A stretch of 57,273 nt of DNA, taken from the NCBI RefSeq assembly GCF_000698555.1, contig NZ_JFHE01000035.1, forward strand, positions 1 to 57,273. The letters run 5' to 3'. This document shows positions 50,001 through 57,273 of this stretch, piece by piece. Source of the DNA: Caballeronia grimmiae (GTDB lineage: Bacteria; Pseudomonadota; Gammaproteobacteria; Burkholderiales; Burkholderiaceae). The number at the start of each line of letters is the position of its first letter. Position 1 is the stretch's first letter. The translations under genes were made by a program, and so were the position numbers. Below the pieces are notes generated by a model, which searched no databases, was not told where the DNA came from, and saw only the letters and a program-made list of their open reading frames with translations.

Positions 50001-50821
50001 ATCTCGGCACGACGCCGCTCGGCTTCCCGGTGCAGTACGTCGTCGCGGGCCTCCGGTATCGCTTCGAGACCGACAAGGCGAGCGTCACCGTCAGCGCGTC
50101 GCGGCGGCCGGAAACGAGCAGCGAGCTGTCGTACGCCGGGGCGCGCGATCCGGTGACGGGCGTCGTGTGGGGCGGCGTGCGGCGCGATGGCATCGACGTG
50201 CGCGGCTCCATCGATATCGGCAAGATCAACGTGTTCGCGAGCATCGGCGGCGGCGTGCTGACCGGGCACAACGTCAAGACCAATCAGGAAGTGACGGCGC
50301 GCGCCGGCTTCGAAGTGCCGGTCTACGAGCGCCCGGACATGCGCGTATCGACGGGTCTCGTCGGTAATGCGTGGCACTACACGAACAACCTGCGCTTCTA
50401 TACCTACGGACAAGGCGGCTATTACAGCCCGCAGCGCTATCTCGCGCTCGGCGTGCCGGTCGAATGGACGGGACGGCGCAACGCGTTCACGTGGGACGTG
50501 GAGGCGGTCGTCGGCATGTCGTGGACTTACGAACGCGATTCGCCGTATTTCCCGATTGGCCTGCCCGCGTCGGCGAATGTCCAGGGCGGCGGCAACAACG
50601 TGTTCAAGGGCGGCTCGGGCGGCGGCTTTTCGTATGCGTTTCGAGGCGTGCTGGAGTATCGCTTCAATCCGAAGCTCGTCGCGGGCGTGCGGCTCTCGAT
50701 CGAACATTCGCACGATTACATGCCGAGCGCGGGCATGGTCTACGTGCGATACGACTTCGATGCCCGCAAACGCGACACGGGCATGCAGACGCGGCCCGTC
50801 CGTCTTTATTCGAGCTACTAA
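47006..50821 (+). CDS. bcsC: cellulose export protein BcsC (TPR periplasmic scaffold and outer-membrane barrel)
   Basis: This protein of about 1271 residues passes cellulose through the periplasm and outer membrane. A signal peptide is followed by a long array of TPR-like helical repeats to about residue 880 (for example AVAALRRALAANPNDVDAAL, DAERAARAALRIQPKNDDAR, HYEAALRLNPDAAWTRFALA). The last ~370 residues are a beta-barrel rich in alternating Tyr/Gly segments ending RPVRLYSSY, the BCSC_C domain. I prefer the ATG at 47006 because GGAG lies six bases before it; the ATG at 46994 has no ribosome site. Either start overlaps the end of bcsZ. A very long reverse-strand frame across this gene is a GC-bias shadow. 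Confidence 0.95.
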   Translation: MHATVKQGACGGAVAALLLAPGAGRASGASPPDALPEDAGRFYDMSRMWAAKHRDDLALSQLQKALLIAPDDPMLLAEQIRILLRLGQPDPAKAILDGLRKRSPDAVETRCIEEEYRVATTGRQEMAGIRLLARSGRADEALRRLKAFFPNGAPCGPLGAEYNKILGSTDAGRPQAVAALRRALAANPNDVDAALVLSVLLNERATRPEAERIAHGLVGRDDVSREVSLDVWRRVLKAGSDEPVFLPSLRAYVEMVPDDDQMRERLAGLETAVGAQLRAERDPAYIARQHGLAALAQGDLARAEPLLVRAAAARPDDPDAVGGLGLLRLRTGDQDAAHALFMRAAEHAPDNRSKWVGLARTTELWGALAKSREALANGRPADAERAARAALRIQPKNDDARLLLANALVAQQRWTDAEPILRGLLAARKPNLDAVAPLRVVYERTGRTAELDSLFDSLQRRVTSPKEKQEIAQMRAELLVKQAERFHADGRDGPAADHYEAALRLNPDAAWTRFALARLYRDLGSPDLGRRVMEDGLAASQAPSMRYAAALYDNSLDDVRSAKALVAPLPESERTDGMRELVRKLDVHEALETSREAASHGERERAAAALKEARDKAGDDPYLLASVGAAYIDQGEPDRGVVLLRDWIDAHPNAADADIRLRYGDLLSSSHRDRELQAWLYALRERGGLNKRQLARLEDQALRLALRQTDEALENDDFERARKVLASVSPAGRADRRYTLELADVERRQGNFAVAREQLEPVLAKAPDDAEAQLALARVLEDSGERAEALTVTRRVLSQVPPDDVDTRLGAVRRLASLKETDEARAVTAGLRQEYPQRPDVTVQAGRLAQRAYHFDEAASLYKTAIAQETATGLAADRGTSPAQRALDQLEARREPDVEAGLLFAYKSGDAGISNYHAQQVPVYGQVPIGYAGHLFAHVDTVHLDAGTLQNPDIDSYTRNTFGTFAARAAGTPLVASVHQRAFGVAIGAGYQSDAWRFDLGTTPLGFPVQYVVAGLRYRFETDKASVTVSASRRPETSSELSYAGARDPVTGVVWGGVRRDGIDVRGSIDIGKINVFASIGGGVLTGHNVKTNQEVTARAGFEVPVYERPDMRVSTGLVGNAWHYTNNLRFYTYGQGGYYSPQRYLALGVPVEWTGRRNAFTWDVEAVVGMSWTYERDSPYFPIGLPASANVQGGGNNVFKGGSGGGFSYAFRGVLEYRFNPKLVAGVRLSIEHSHDYMPSAGMVYVRYDFDARKRDTGMQTRPVRLYSSY

Positions 50822-50851
50822 CGAAAACTCATAGAACGAGGGAAATAAATC

Positions 50852-52621
50852 ATGAACGACGCGACCTGCGCCAGTTATAGCCGGACGACCACGAGGCCAA
50901 CGGGATGGCTCGCCGGCTTACGCGCCTCGGTGCAACGCCTGCCGCACGCGGGGCACATGGAACGTCTGGGCATCGACGGCTTGCCGGACAGGTGGTCGAC
51001 GCTCGCACGCGGCGGGGTGCACGGCATCTACACGACGCCCGGCGCCCGCGCCTGCGATGCGCTCATCTGGAACACGGCGCGCAAGGCCGGGGCCGAGCAC
51101 GTGACGGTCGTGCGCGCGCTTGCGAGCGGGGAGATCGCAGCGCAACTGCGCGCGCGCGGCTTGTCCGCCGACGAACGCGCGCCGGGCTGGCCGCGCCATC
51201 TGACCGTGCTGGCGATGCCTCCCGACGATATCGACACGCCGCTTCGCGCAGCCTTGCGCGCGCTGTGCAAGCGCGGCTTGCGCTCGCATTCGCTGTCGAT
51301 CATCGAGGGCGCGGAGCGCTGGTTCAGTTGGGACGATCCGGCCGCGCTCAGCCGTGAGGGCGAGTTCCTCGCGCGCTGGTGCGCGAAGCGCCGCGTCTCG
51401 ATGATCCTCGTGTTTCGCGCCGAGCCGCCGGCGCGCGCCTACGCTAGTTCCGAGACGCTTCACGTGCGTTTCGCGGGCGTCGCGCGGATGGGCGAGATGG
51501 CAGGCGAATTGCGCTGGCACGTCGACTTCTGGCGCACCGGGCAGACGCTCGTCGCCAACGAGACGTGCGCGCTGCGGCTCGGTGCGGCGGATGCGCTCGT
51601 CGCGCAGCCGGAGTCGCCGTCGCATGGACGCATTCCTTCGAAGCCCTTCACCGACGATGAGCATCGCGTGGTCATGCCGCGTGCGCTCGCGAATACCGAA
51701 GCATGGTTTCCGGGCGACTGGGAACTGCACGCAGACAACGCGTCGGTGTTTTCGGCGTGCGCCGAGGCGCGGGCCGCCTCGGTGTTCTTCACGCTCGACG
51801 CGCAGTCGTCGCTGGGAGAGTTGTGCTCGATGATCCACGCGCTGCGCAAGCAATGCGGCGGCGCCCTCAAGATCGCCGTCGCGGAACGCAGCGACGCCAT
51901 CGCGCTGAATCACGAATTGCTGCTGCTGCGCGTAGGCGCGGACGCGGTGCTCGCCAACCGTGACCTGTCCATTTCGCGATTGCTCTGCACGCTGCGCTCG
52001 CTGCAGGGGCATGTTCACACCGGCGCGACCGTCGACGATCCCGCCGCCGCGCTCGCCGCCGCGCAGCCGGACCCGGTCGGCGGTTATGCGCCGCTCGCGC
52101 GCTTCTGCGATCGCGTCGCGGCGGTGCTGCAACGCAGTGCGCTGCTCGCGCTGCCGCATGTGCTCGTCGAGTTGACGCTCGGCCCCGATGTGTCGCATCT
52201 CGATGCGCTGTGCGCCACGCTGTCGCGGCAACCGGGGCGGCTTGCAACCGTCGACGCCACGCGGGTCTACCTGTTTCTCTTCGCGTGCGAGCCGCCCGAC
52301 GCGCAGGAACGTCTCGCGCAGATGCTCGGCGCGTCTGCCGCCAGCTTCTTCGCCGAACGCAAGCTGTACGCGGGCAGCGCCATTGCGCGGCAGATCGAGG
52401 CGATGCGCGAACGCGCCCGCCATGCCCACGCGCCCGACTACAGCGACGTGCTGCCGATCGCGCCGGCATCGATGCCGCGTGCGCCATTGAGCGGCGGTGC
52501 GTCGTCGCGTGTGCTGGATTGGGCGCCTGTCGCTGGCGTGGCGGCGCCGGAGCACGAGCCGGGCCGATCACGGCATGCAAAGCGCTGCGCGCTGCCGATC
52601 CGGCGAGAGGTGGACGCATGA
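50852..52621 (+). CDS. bcsE: cellulose regulator BcsE (GIL-domain family)
   Basis: This 589-residue cytoplasmic protein matches BcsE, which in enterobacteria binds c-di-GMP through its GIL domain and boosts cellulose production. Typical parts are the N-terminal degenerate receiver/ATPase-like region (GIYTTPGARACDALIWNTAR, HLTVLAMPPDDIDTP) and the central HVDFWRTGQTLVANETCALRL. The later segment LLLLRVGADAVLANRDLSIS corresponds to the GIL-region fold. I do not see a clear RxGD I-site motif; the closest text is RVGAD, one residue off register. A good GAGGGA ribosome site lies before the start. It overlaps bcsF by four bases and ends in a basic tail. Confidence 0.9.
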   Translation: MNDATCASYSRTTTRPTGWLAGLRASVQRLPHAGHMERLGIDGLPDRWSTLARGGVHGIYTTPGARACDALIWNTARKAGAEHVTVVRALASGEIAAQLRARGLSADERAPGWPRHLTVLAMPPDDIDTPLRAALRALCKRGLRSHSLSIIEGAERWFSWDDPAALSREGEFLARWCAKRRVSMILVFRAEPPARAYASSETLHVRFAGVARMGEMAGELRWHVDFWRTGQTLVANETCALRLGAADALVAQPESPSHGRIPSKPFTDDEHRVVMPRALANTEAWFPGDWELHADNASVFSACAEARAASVFFTLDAQSSLGELCSMIHALRKQCGGALKIAVAERSDAIALNHELLLLRVGADAVLANRDLSISRLLCTLRSLQGHVHTGATVDDPAAALAAAQPDPVGGYAPLARFCDRVAAVLQRSALLALPHVLVELTLGPDVSHLDALCATLSRQPGRLATVDATRVYLFLFACEPPDAQERLAQMLGASAASFFAERKLYAGSAIARQIEAMRERARHAHAPDYSDVLPIAPASMPRAPLSGGASSRVLDWAPVAGVAAPEHEPGRSRHAKRCALPIRREVDA

Positions 52622-52809
52622 TGGGGATGCTGCTCGCCTGCGTCGGCGCGGGCGTCGCCATTGCGATACCGCTCTGTCTCCTCGGCCATCGACGGCGGGC
52701 GCGCCGGGACGCGCTGCCTGAACCGCGGCTCGAGCGCGTCGTCAGCGAGACGCGGCTCGTGCGCGCCGAGGGCGGCGCAAGCAGCCAGCCAGACGGGAAC
52801 CCGCGATGA
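52618..52809 (+). CDS. bcsF: small membrane protein BcsF-like
   Basis: This 63-residue protein has one N-terminal transmembrane helix (GMLLACVGAGVAIAIPLCLL) followed by a basic stretch (GHRRRARRD) and a hydrophilic cytoplasmic tail. In E. coli the single-helix protein BcsF recruits BcsE to the inner-membrane synthase complex; position directly after bcsE, size and topology all fit. Sequence similarity alone is too weak to prove it. It is coupled to its neighbours on both sides by four-base ATGA overlaps. Confidence 0.75.
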   Translation: MMGMLLACVGAGVAIAIPLCLLGHRRRARRDALPEPRLERVVSETRLVRAEGGASSQPDGNPR

Positions 52810-53570
52810 CCGTGATCGCAGTGGTCTCGACGGCGGGCGGGGCGGGGCGCACGACGATATGCAGCGCGCTTGCGGTGCTGCTCGCGCGGCGGGCGCGTCA
52901 GGTTTTCGCGATCGAGCTGGACGCGCAAAACATCCTCGGGGCGTATCTGGGCCTCGAAACGCTTGCGCCGCGCGGACTCGTCCACGCGTTGCTCGACAGC
53001 AGCGCCGACTGGCACGCGGAGTCGTTCCGCAACGACGACGGCGTGATGTTCGTGCCCTACGGCGCGCTCGACGCGGAGCAGATCGGTGCGAGCGAAGCCG
53101 CGTTCGCCGCGTTTCCCGGCTGGCTCGCGGGCGCGCTCGGCGACATCGACCAGCGGCCGGATGCCGCCGTGCTGATTGACGCCGCGCGTTATCCGTCGCA
53201 GCAGGCCGAACAGGCGATACGCGCCGCCGATCTCGTGCTGTGCGTGACGACGCCGGAGCCGGCGGGATGCGTGTCGCTGGCGGCGTCGATCGGACCGATG
53301 CGGCGGGGCGGCGCGGCGTTTTTCATCGTCGTGAACCAGTTGCATCCGACGCACGAGATGCATCGCGATGCGCTGGCCTTGCTGCGGGCGCGCGTCGGCG
53401 ACGGGGTGATCCTGCCGCAGCGGCTGCATCGCGATGCGGCGTTGCCCGATGCGTTCGCACGCGGCGCGTGGGTCTTCGACGCCGCGCCCCATGCGCAGAT
53501 TTCCCACGACCTGCACGGCCTCGCCCGCTGGCTCGACGGCTGGCTGTCCGCGCACGCCGAAACGGGTTGA
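52806..53570 (+). CDS. bcsQ: BcsQ (YhjQ) ParA/MinD-like ATPase of the cellulose complex
   Basis: This 254-residue SIMIBI/ParA-type NTPase is thought to assemble or localise the cellulose synthase with BcsE and BcsF. The N-terminus reads VIAVVSTAGGAGRTTICSAL. This is a deviant Walker A in which both lysines of KGGVGKT are replaced (Ala and Arg), as also seen in part in enterobacterial BcsQ. Conserved follow-up motifs are FAIELDAQNILGAYLGL and the switch/Walker B region VLIDAARYPSQQAEQ. Nucleotide binding is probably retained; hydrolysis is uncertain. It starts inside bcsF and ends six bases before bcsA. Confidence 0.92.
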   Translation: MTVIAVVSTAGGAGRTTICSALAVLLARRARQVFAIELDAQNILGAYLGLETLAPRGLVHALLDSSADWHAESFRNDDGVMFVPYGALDAEQIGASEAAFAAFPGWLAGALGDIDQRPDAAVLIDAARYPSQQAEQAIRAADLVLCVTTPEPAGCVSLAASIGPMRRGGAAFFIVVNQLHPTHEMHRDALALLRARVGDGVILPQRLHRDAALPDAFARGAWVFDAAPHAQISHDLHGLARWLDGWLSAHAETG

Positions 53571-53576
53571 TGCGCC

Positions 53577-56108
53577 ATGCAGCCCATCCACGCCGCCCGT
53601 CCATCGCTACGTTCGAGATTCGCGAACTGGCTTGCGCCGCGCCTCGGTCTCGACGGCACGCGCACGCCAGCCGACTGGCTCGTGCGGCTGCTGTTTCATG
53701 CGCCGCGCCCCGGCCGCCGCGATGTGCCGCAGCTCGTGATCGCCGCGTTCGTCGCGCGGCTCGCGAGCGAGTGGCAGATTCCAGCGCGTGCGCCGCTGCC
53801 GGTGTGGTTGTGGCGCGCGTTCGTGAAACCGGCGCGCGCGGGCGGCGTGAGGACGTCGGTGCGGGCGGGCATCGCGGGAGCGTCGCTCGTGTGGAGCATG
53901 GCGACCGCCTTCGCGCATCGTCAGCAGCGCCGCTTCGATGCCGCCCTCGCGCGGCTGCCGTGGGCGCCGCTATCGGCCGCACTGGAAGGCGCAAGCCGTG
54001 TCGCGGGCCGCGGGCGGCTCGCGATGGTCGTGGTCGTGCTGACGGGTGGCGCGCTTTTCGTGCTGGCCAGCACCGCGCCGCTCTCGACCACCGCGCAGTT
54101 GCAGTTCGGCGCGGTGTCGCTCGCGGCGTCGCTGCTCATTCGGCGCATGCCGGGCCGGCTGCCGCTCTTGCTGCTGTCGTCGCTCGCGCTGCTGATGACC
54201 GCGCGCTATGCCTACTGGCGCGCCACCGCGACGCTCGATTTTCGCTCGCCCGGCGATACGCTCGTCGGCTATGCGCTCTTCGGCGCGGAAGCGTACACGT
54301 GGATGATCCAGTTGTTCGGCTTCATCCAGACCGCCTGGCCGCTCCAGCGCGCGATCGTGCCGATGCCGCCGGACCCCGCGGCATGGCCGACCGTCGATGT
54401 CTATATTCCTACGTATAACGAACCGCTTTCGGTCGTGCGGCCGACGGTGTTCGCCGCGCAAGGCATCGACTGGCCGGCGGACAAGCTGCGCATCTATCTG
54501 CTCGACGATGGCCGCCGTCCCGAGTTCCGCGCGTTCGCGCACGCGGCGGGCATCGAATATCTGGTCCGCGACGACAACCATCACGCGAAGGCGGGCAACA
54601 TCAATCGCGCGCTGGAGCGCACGCACGGCGAGTACATCGCCATTTTCGACTGCGATCACGTGCCCGCGCGCTCGTTCCTGCAAACGACGATGGGCACCTT
54701 CCTGCGCGAGCCGAAATGCGCGATGGTGCAGACGCCGCATCACTTCTTCTCGCCCGATCCGTTTGAGCGCAATCTCGCGACGTTTCATCGCGTGCCGAAC
54801 GAGGGTTATCTGTTCTACGGGCTCGTGCAGGCGGGCAACGATCTGTGGAACGCGTCGTTCTTCTGCGGCTCGTGCGCGATCATCAAGCGCAGCGCGCTCG
54901 AGGAGGTCGGCGGCGTGGCGGTCGAAACCGTGACCGAGGACGCGCATACGGCGCTCAAGCTGCATCGCCGGGGCTACACGACGGCGTATCTGCCGACCGT
55001 GCAGGCGGCGGGCCTCGCGACCGAGAGCCTCGCGAGCCATATCCGGCAGCGCGTGCGATGGGCGCGCGGCATGGCGCAGATTTTTCGCATCGACAATCCG
55101 TTTTTCGGGCGCGGCCTGAGCATCTTTCAGCGGCTGTGCTACGGCAATGCGATGCTGCATTTCTTCTATGGCATCCCGCGCCTCGTCTTTCTGACGATGC
55201 CGATGGCCTATCTCTTCTTCCACATGCATTTCATCCACGCACCCGCGCCCGCGATCGTCGCGTACGTGCTGCCGTATATCGCGCTGGCGAACGTCGCGAA
55301 CTCGCGGCTTCAGGGCGGCTTCCGGCATTCGTTCTGGGCCGAAGTCTACGAGTCGGTGCTGGCGTGGTACGTCGCGCTGCCGACGACCATCGCCGTGCTC
55401 AGTCCGAAGCACGGCAAGTTCAACGTCACCGACAAGGGCGGGCGCATCGATCAGGGCTATTTCGACTGGTCCGTGTCGCGCCCGTACATCCTGCTCGTCG
55501 CGTTGAACGCGCTGGCGCTCGCGGTCGGCTGCTGGTCGCTCGTCGCGGGCGATCCCTACGAGGTGCCGACGGTGCTGATGAACATGCTCTGGACCACCTA
55601 CAACCTCGTGCTGCTCGGCGGCGCGCTGTGCGTGGCGCGCGAGGCGAAGCAGACGCGGGCGAATCAGCGCATCGCGATGCGCCTGCCCGCGACGCTCGTG
55701 CTCGCCGATGGCCGCTCGATCGCCTGCACCACGCGCGACTGTTCGATGGGCGGCTTCGGCCTCTCGCTGCCCGAGGGACAGCGTTTCGCCAGGGACGAGC
55801 CGATGTCCGTGTGCGTGAGGCGTCCCGAGCAGGAGTTCAGCTTTCCGGTGCGCGCGGTCTGGCAAGCGGGCACGCAACTCGGCGTCAAGCTCGAACAGCT
55901 CGATCTCGAAGCTGAGCGGCGGCTCGTGCAACTGACGATGGGCCGCGCGGATGCGTGGATCAAATGGCACGACACGGAGCTTGCCGACAGGCCGCTGCGC
56001 GGATTGCGCGATGTCGTCGGCGTCGGCGTGCGCGGCTATGGACGGCTCGGACACGATGCGGTGCGCGCGACGCGAGCGTGGTTCGCGGCTGCAAGAGCAC
56101 GATCATGA
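53577..56108 (+). CDS. bcsA: cellulose synthase catalytic subunit BcsA
   Basis: This 843-residue inner-membrane glycosyltransferase (GT2) polymerises UDP-glucose into beta-1,4-glucan. Catalytic motifs are complete: DVYIPTYNEPLSVV, LLDDGRR, DCDHVPARSF (DxD near residue 357), the base in VTEDAHTALK (TED near 453) and QRVRWARGM (QxxRW near 490). From about residue 695 a PilZ domain follows, with RIAMR (RxxxR) and DCSMGGFG (DxSxxG), so c-di-GMP activation is expected. The N-terminal ~150 residues are an extra soluble and basic part ahead of the first helices, as in proteobacterial enzymes with BcsQ/E. It is encoded downstream of bcsB, bcsZ, bcsC, bcsE, bcsF and bcsQ rather than ahead of bcsB. Confidence 0.96.
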   Translation: MQPIHAARPSLRSRFANWLAPRLGLDGTRTPADWLVRLLFHAPRPGRRDVPQLVIAAFVARLASEWQIPARAPLPVWLWRAFVKPARAGGVRTSVRAGIAGASLVWSMATAFAHRQQRRFDAALARLPWAPLSAALEGASRVAGRGRLAMVVVVLTGGALFVLASTAPLSTTAQLQFGAVSLAASLLIRRMPGRLPLLLLSSLALLMTARYAYWRATATLDFRSPGDTLVGYALFGAEAYTWMIQLFGFIQTAWPLQRAIVPMPPDPAAWPTVDVYIPTYNEPLSVVRPTVFAAQGIDWPADKLRIYLLDDGRRPEFRAFAHAAGIEYLVRDDNHHAKAGNINRALERTHGEYIAIFDCDHVPARSFLQTTMGTFLREPKCAMVQTPHHFFSPDPFERNLATFHRVPNEGYLFYGLVQAGNDLWNASFFCGSCAIIKRSALEEVGGVAVETVTEDAHTALKLHRRGYTTAYLPTVQAAGLATESLASHIRQRVRWARGMAQIFRIDNPFFGRGLSIFQRLCYGNAMLHFFYGIPRLVFLTMPMAYLFFHMHFIHAPAPAIVAYVLPYIALANVANSRLQGGFRHSFWAEVYESVLAWYVALPTTIAVLSPKHGKFNVTDKGGRIDQGYFDWSVSRPYILLVALNALALAVGCWSLVAGDPYEVPTVLMNMLWTTYNLVLLGGALCVAREAKQTRANQRIAMRLPATLVLADGRSIACTTRDCSMGGFGLSLPEGQRFARDEPMSVCVRRPEQEFSFPVRAVWQAGTQLGVKLEQLDLEAERRLVQLTMGRADAWIKWHDTELADRPLRGLRDVVGVGVRGYGRLGHDAVRATRAWFAAARARS

Positions 56109-56161
56109 GCACGCCCGTAAGCACGACGACGAGCACGCCGATGAGCACGCGCATGACATGA
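56105..56161 (+). CDS. possible 18-codon Ser/Thr leader peptide between bcsA and bcsG
   Basis: A tiny frame starts in the ATGA that ends bcsA and encodes MSTPVSTTTSTPMSTRMT, built from repeats of AGCACG. It stops 16 bases before bcsG. It may be a translated coupling peptide that brings ribosomes to bcsG, or just a repeat-generated open frame. There is no independent ribosome site beyond the overlap, so confidence is low. Confidence 0.3.
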   Translation: MSTPVSTTTSTPMSTRMT

Positions 56162-56177
56162 ACCGGAGCACGAAGCG

Positions 56178-57273
56178 ATGGCGTTCTGGAATCTCTACTT
56201 CATCCTAAAGCTGTATCTGTGGGCGAGCGGCCATCTGACGCCGGTCTGGCTAGCCAATCTCGCGTTTGCGCTGACGCTCGGCGCCACGTCGTTCTGGCGC
56301 GCGCGGCTGGCGCGCATCGCACGCTTTGTCGTTGCGCTCGCAATCGCGCTGCCGCTGATGTACAGCGAGTCGAAGCTGCCGCCGTTCTCGCGGCTCGTGA
56401 GCGAGCTTGGCGCGATGCTGCACTTCAGCGCCGGTTACTGGCTCGAACTGGCGCAGCGCTTCGTGCCGCCAACGCTTCTGGTTGCAGGCGTGGGGGCGGT
56501 CGTCGTGTATGTCGTGGTGAATCGATGGGTGCGCGTGTCGACGCTCGTGATCGCGGCGCTGATCACCGCGCCGGTCTATGAACTGGGCCGTGCGATCCAG
56601 TTGCCGGGGAATGCGGCCTCGCCCGCCGGAACGTCGCCGCAGGCGCTTTCCGAGAAGATGCGCGCGGGCAACGCAACGGGGCAGCCCGGCGCGGCGGGCC
56701 ACGACACCGAACTTGCCGCTTTTCGCACCGAAGAATCGAAGCGCCGCGTGAGCTTCCCGCATCTCACGAGCGATACCGGCGCGCAGTTCGACATCATCGT
56801 GCTGCATGTGTGCTCGCTGTCGTGGAACGATCTCGACGTATCGAAGGCGCGCGAGCATCCAATGCTCAGTCACTTCGACTATGTGTTCACCAACTTCAGC
56901 ACGGCGGCGAGCTATAGCGGCCCGGCGGCCGTGCGCGTGTTGCGTGCGGCGTGCGGGCAGGAGCCGCACCAGAAGCTGTACGAACCCGCCGATGCCGAGT
57001 GCTACCTTATGAGCGCGCTCGCCCTCGCGGGCTACTCGCCGCAAGTGCTGCTCAATCACGATGGCCATTTCGGGGATTTCGCGCAGACGGTTGCGCGCAA
57101 CACCGGCGCGCCGAACGTGCCGTTCCTGCCGAACGGCGCCGCGCCGGTCCAGATGCGCTCCTTCGACGATTCGCCGATCCGCGAGGACTACGGCGTACTC
57201 GCCGGCTGGTACGCGCAGCGCGCGCAAGTGCAGGGGCCGGTCGCGCTGTACTACAACACGATCAGCCTGCACG
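56178..57273 (+). CDS. bcsG: BcsG cellulose phosphoethanolamine transferase, N-terminal two thirds
   Basis: The gene runs off the window after 365 codons. BcsG transfers phosphoethanolamine from phospholipid to cellulose in the periplasm. The start FWNLYFILKLYLWASGHLTP leads into transmembrane helices (about residues 1-140). The catalytic domain shows HVCSLSWNDLD (zinc-region Cys near 212), the nucleophile block STAASYSGPAAVRVLRAACG (Ser near 247) and the disulfide partner CYL near residue 275, all as in E. coli BcsG. The EHGG metal motif lies beyond the window edge. GGAG precedes the start. Its presence suggests this strain makes phosphoethanolamine-modified cellulose. Confidence 0.93.
   Translation, partial: MAFWNLYFILKLYLWASGHLTPVWLANLAFALTLGATSFWRARLARIARFVVALAIALPLMYSESKLPPFSRLVSELGAMLHFSAGYWLELAQRFVPPTLLVAGVGAVVVYVVVNRWVRVSTLVIAALITAPVYELGRAIQLPGNAASPAGTSPQALSEKMRAGNATGQPGAAGHDTELAAFRTEESKRRVSFPHLTSDTGAQFDIIVLHVCSLSWNDLDVSKAREHPMLSHFDYVFTNFSTAASYSGPAAVRVLRAACGQEPHQKLYEPADAECYLMSALALAGYSPQVLLNHDGHFGDFAQTVARNTGAPNVPFLPNGAAPVQMRSFDDSPIREDYGVLAGWYAQRAQVQGPVALYYNTISLH

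Noticed and set aside
46958..50713. Reverse-strand open frame of 1251 codons across bcsC
   Set aside because: It is exactly antisense to a complete bcsC, is extremely Arg/His/Ala-rich, has no domain and no ribosome site. Long antisense frames are expected opposite highly GC-biased genes.
53970..56054. Reverse-strand open frame of 694 codons across bcsA
   Set aside because: It is antisense to intact bcsA catalytic and PilZ motifs, with Arg/His/Glu-rich shadow composition.
1..57273. tRNA, rRNA, CRISPR arrays, insertion sequences, integrases or phage genes
   Set aside because: No cloverleaf, regularly spaced repeats, transposase or integrase motifs were noticed on either strand; the window looks like stable chromosome.

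Overview
The window is GC-rich bacterial chromosome, very probably from the Burkholderiaceae (Burkholderia sensu lato: Paraburkholderia/Caballeronia type). The grounds are composition, a DUF3331 protein, a bcs operon carrying bcsE, bcsF, bcsQ and bcsG, a stand-alone nuoM-like gene and many LysR/GntR/ABC catabolic modules. No rRNA, tRNA, CRISPR array, transposase or phage gene was recognised. The first gene (EAL phosphodiesterase) and the last (bcsG) are cut by the window edges.

Layout. (1) 1-3.96 kb: end of an EAL protein, a Tat-exported Gfo/Idh/MocA oxidoreductase, a small exported protein, and an orphan NuoM-like subunit ending in a strong terminator. (2) 4.5-15.2 kb: a glycine-betaine-type ABC importer (ATPase with CBS domains, permease, binding protein), then serine hydroxymethyltransferase, a DapA-family lyase, a DAO-type FAD oxidoreductase, a PuuC-like aldehyde dehydrogenase, a divergent ProC-like reductase, a LysR regulator and a cupin. 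All lie on one strand and look like one uptake-and-degradation cluster for a quaternary or cyclic amine whose identity the sequence does not fix. (3) 15.3-24.2 kb: a PilZ protein, a VOC protein, a three-gene molybdenum hydroxylase with a triheme cytochrome c, DUF1488 and DUF3331 proteins, an amidase and a YceH-family protein. (4) 24.6-35.3 kb: an island of circularly permuted ATP-grasp, alpha-E and transglutaminase-like proteins, in both a split and a fused version, around an antiparallel zinc metallopeptidase. This is the best candidate for an undescribed system: a predicted peptide-ligation and peptide-trimming pathway. (5) 35.3-40.1 kb: an FCD-GntR regulator divergent from uronate dehydrogenase and a polar-amino-acid-type ABC importer, with a good candidate operator between them. 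(6) 40.2-42.7 kb: a RibD-like reductase, a small acidic protein, an orphan SLATT-domain membrane protein, and a TupA-like ATP-grasp protein overlapping it tail to tail. (7) 42.7-43.5 kb: a long, comparatively AT-rich gene-free stretch with a perfect CRP-spaced palindrome. (8) 43.5 kb to the end: a tightly packed cellulose operon, bcsB-bcsZ-bcsC-bcsE-bcsF-bcsQ-bcsA-bcsG, in which bcsA is separated from bcsB by five genes.

How the genes fit together: c-di-GMP is a recurring theme (EAL enzyme, PilZ protein, PilZ domain of BcsA, GIL-type BcsE). BcsA/BcsB would make and export the glucan, BcsC passes it through the outer membrane, BcsZ trims it, BcsE/F/Q/A/G regulate and build the machine, and BcsG adds phosphoethanolamine. 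Gene calls rest on reading translated sequences by eye; no database search was run.
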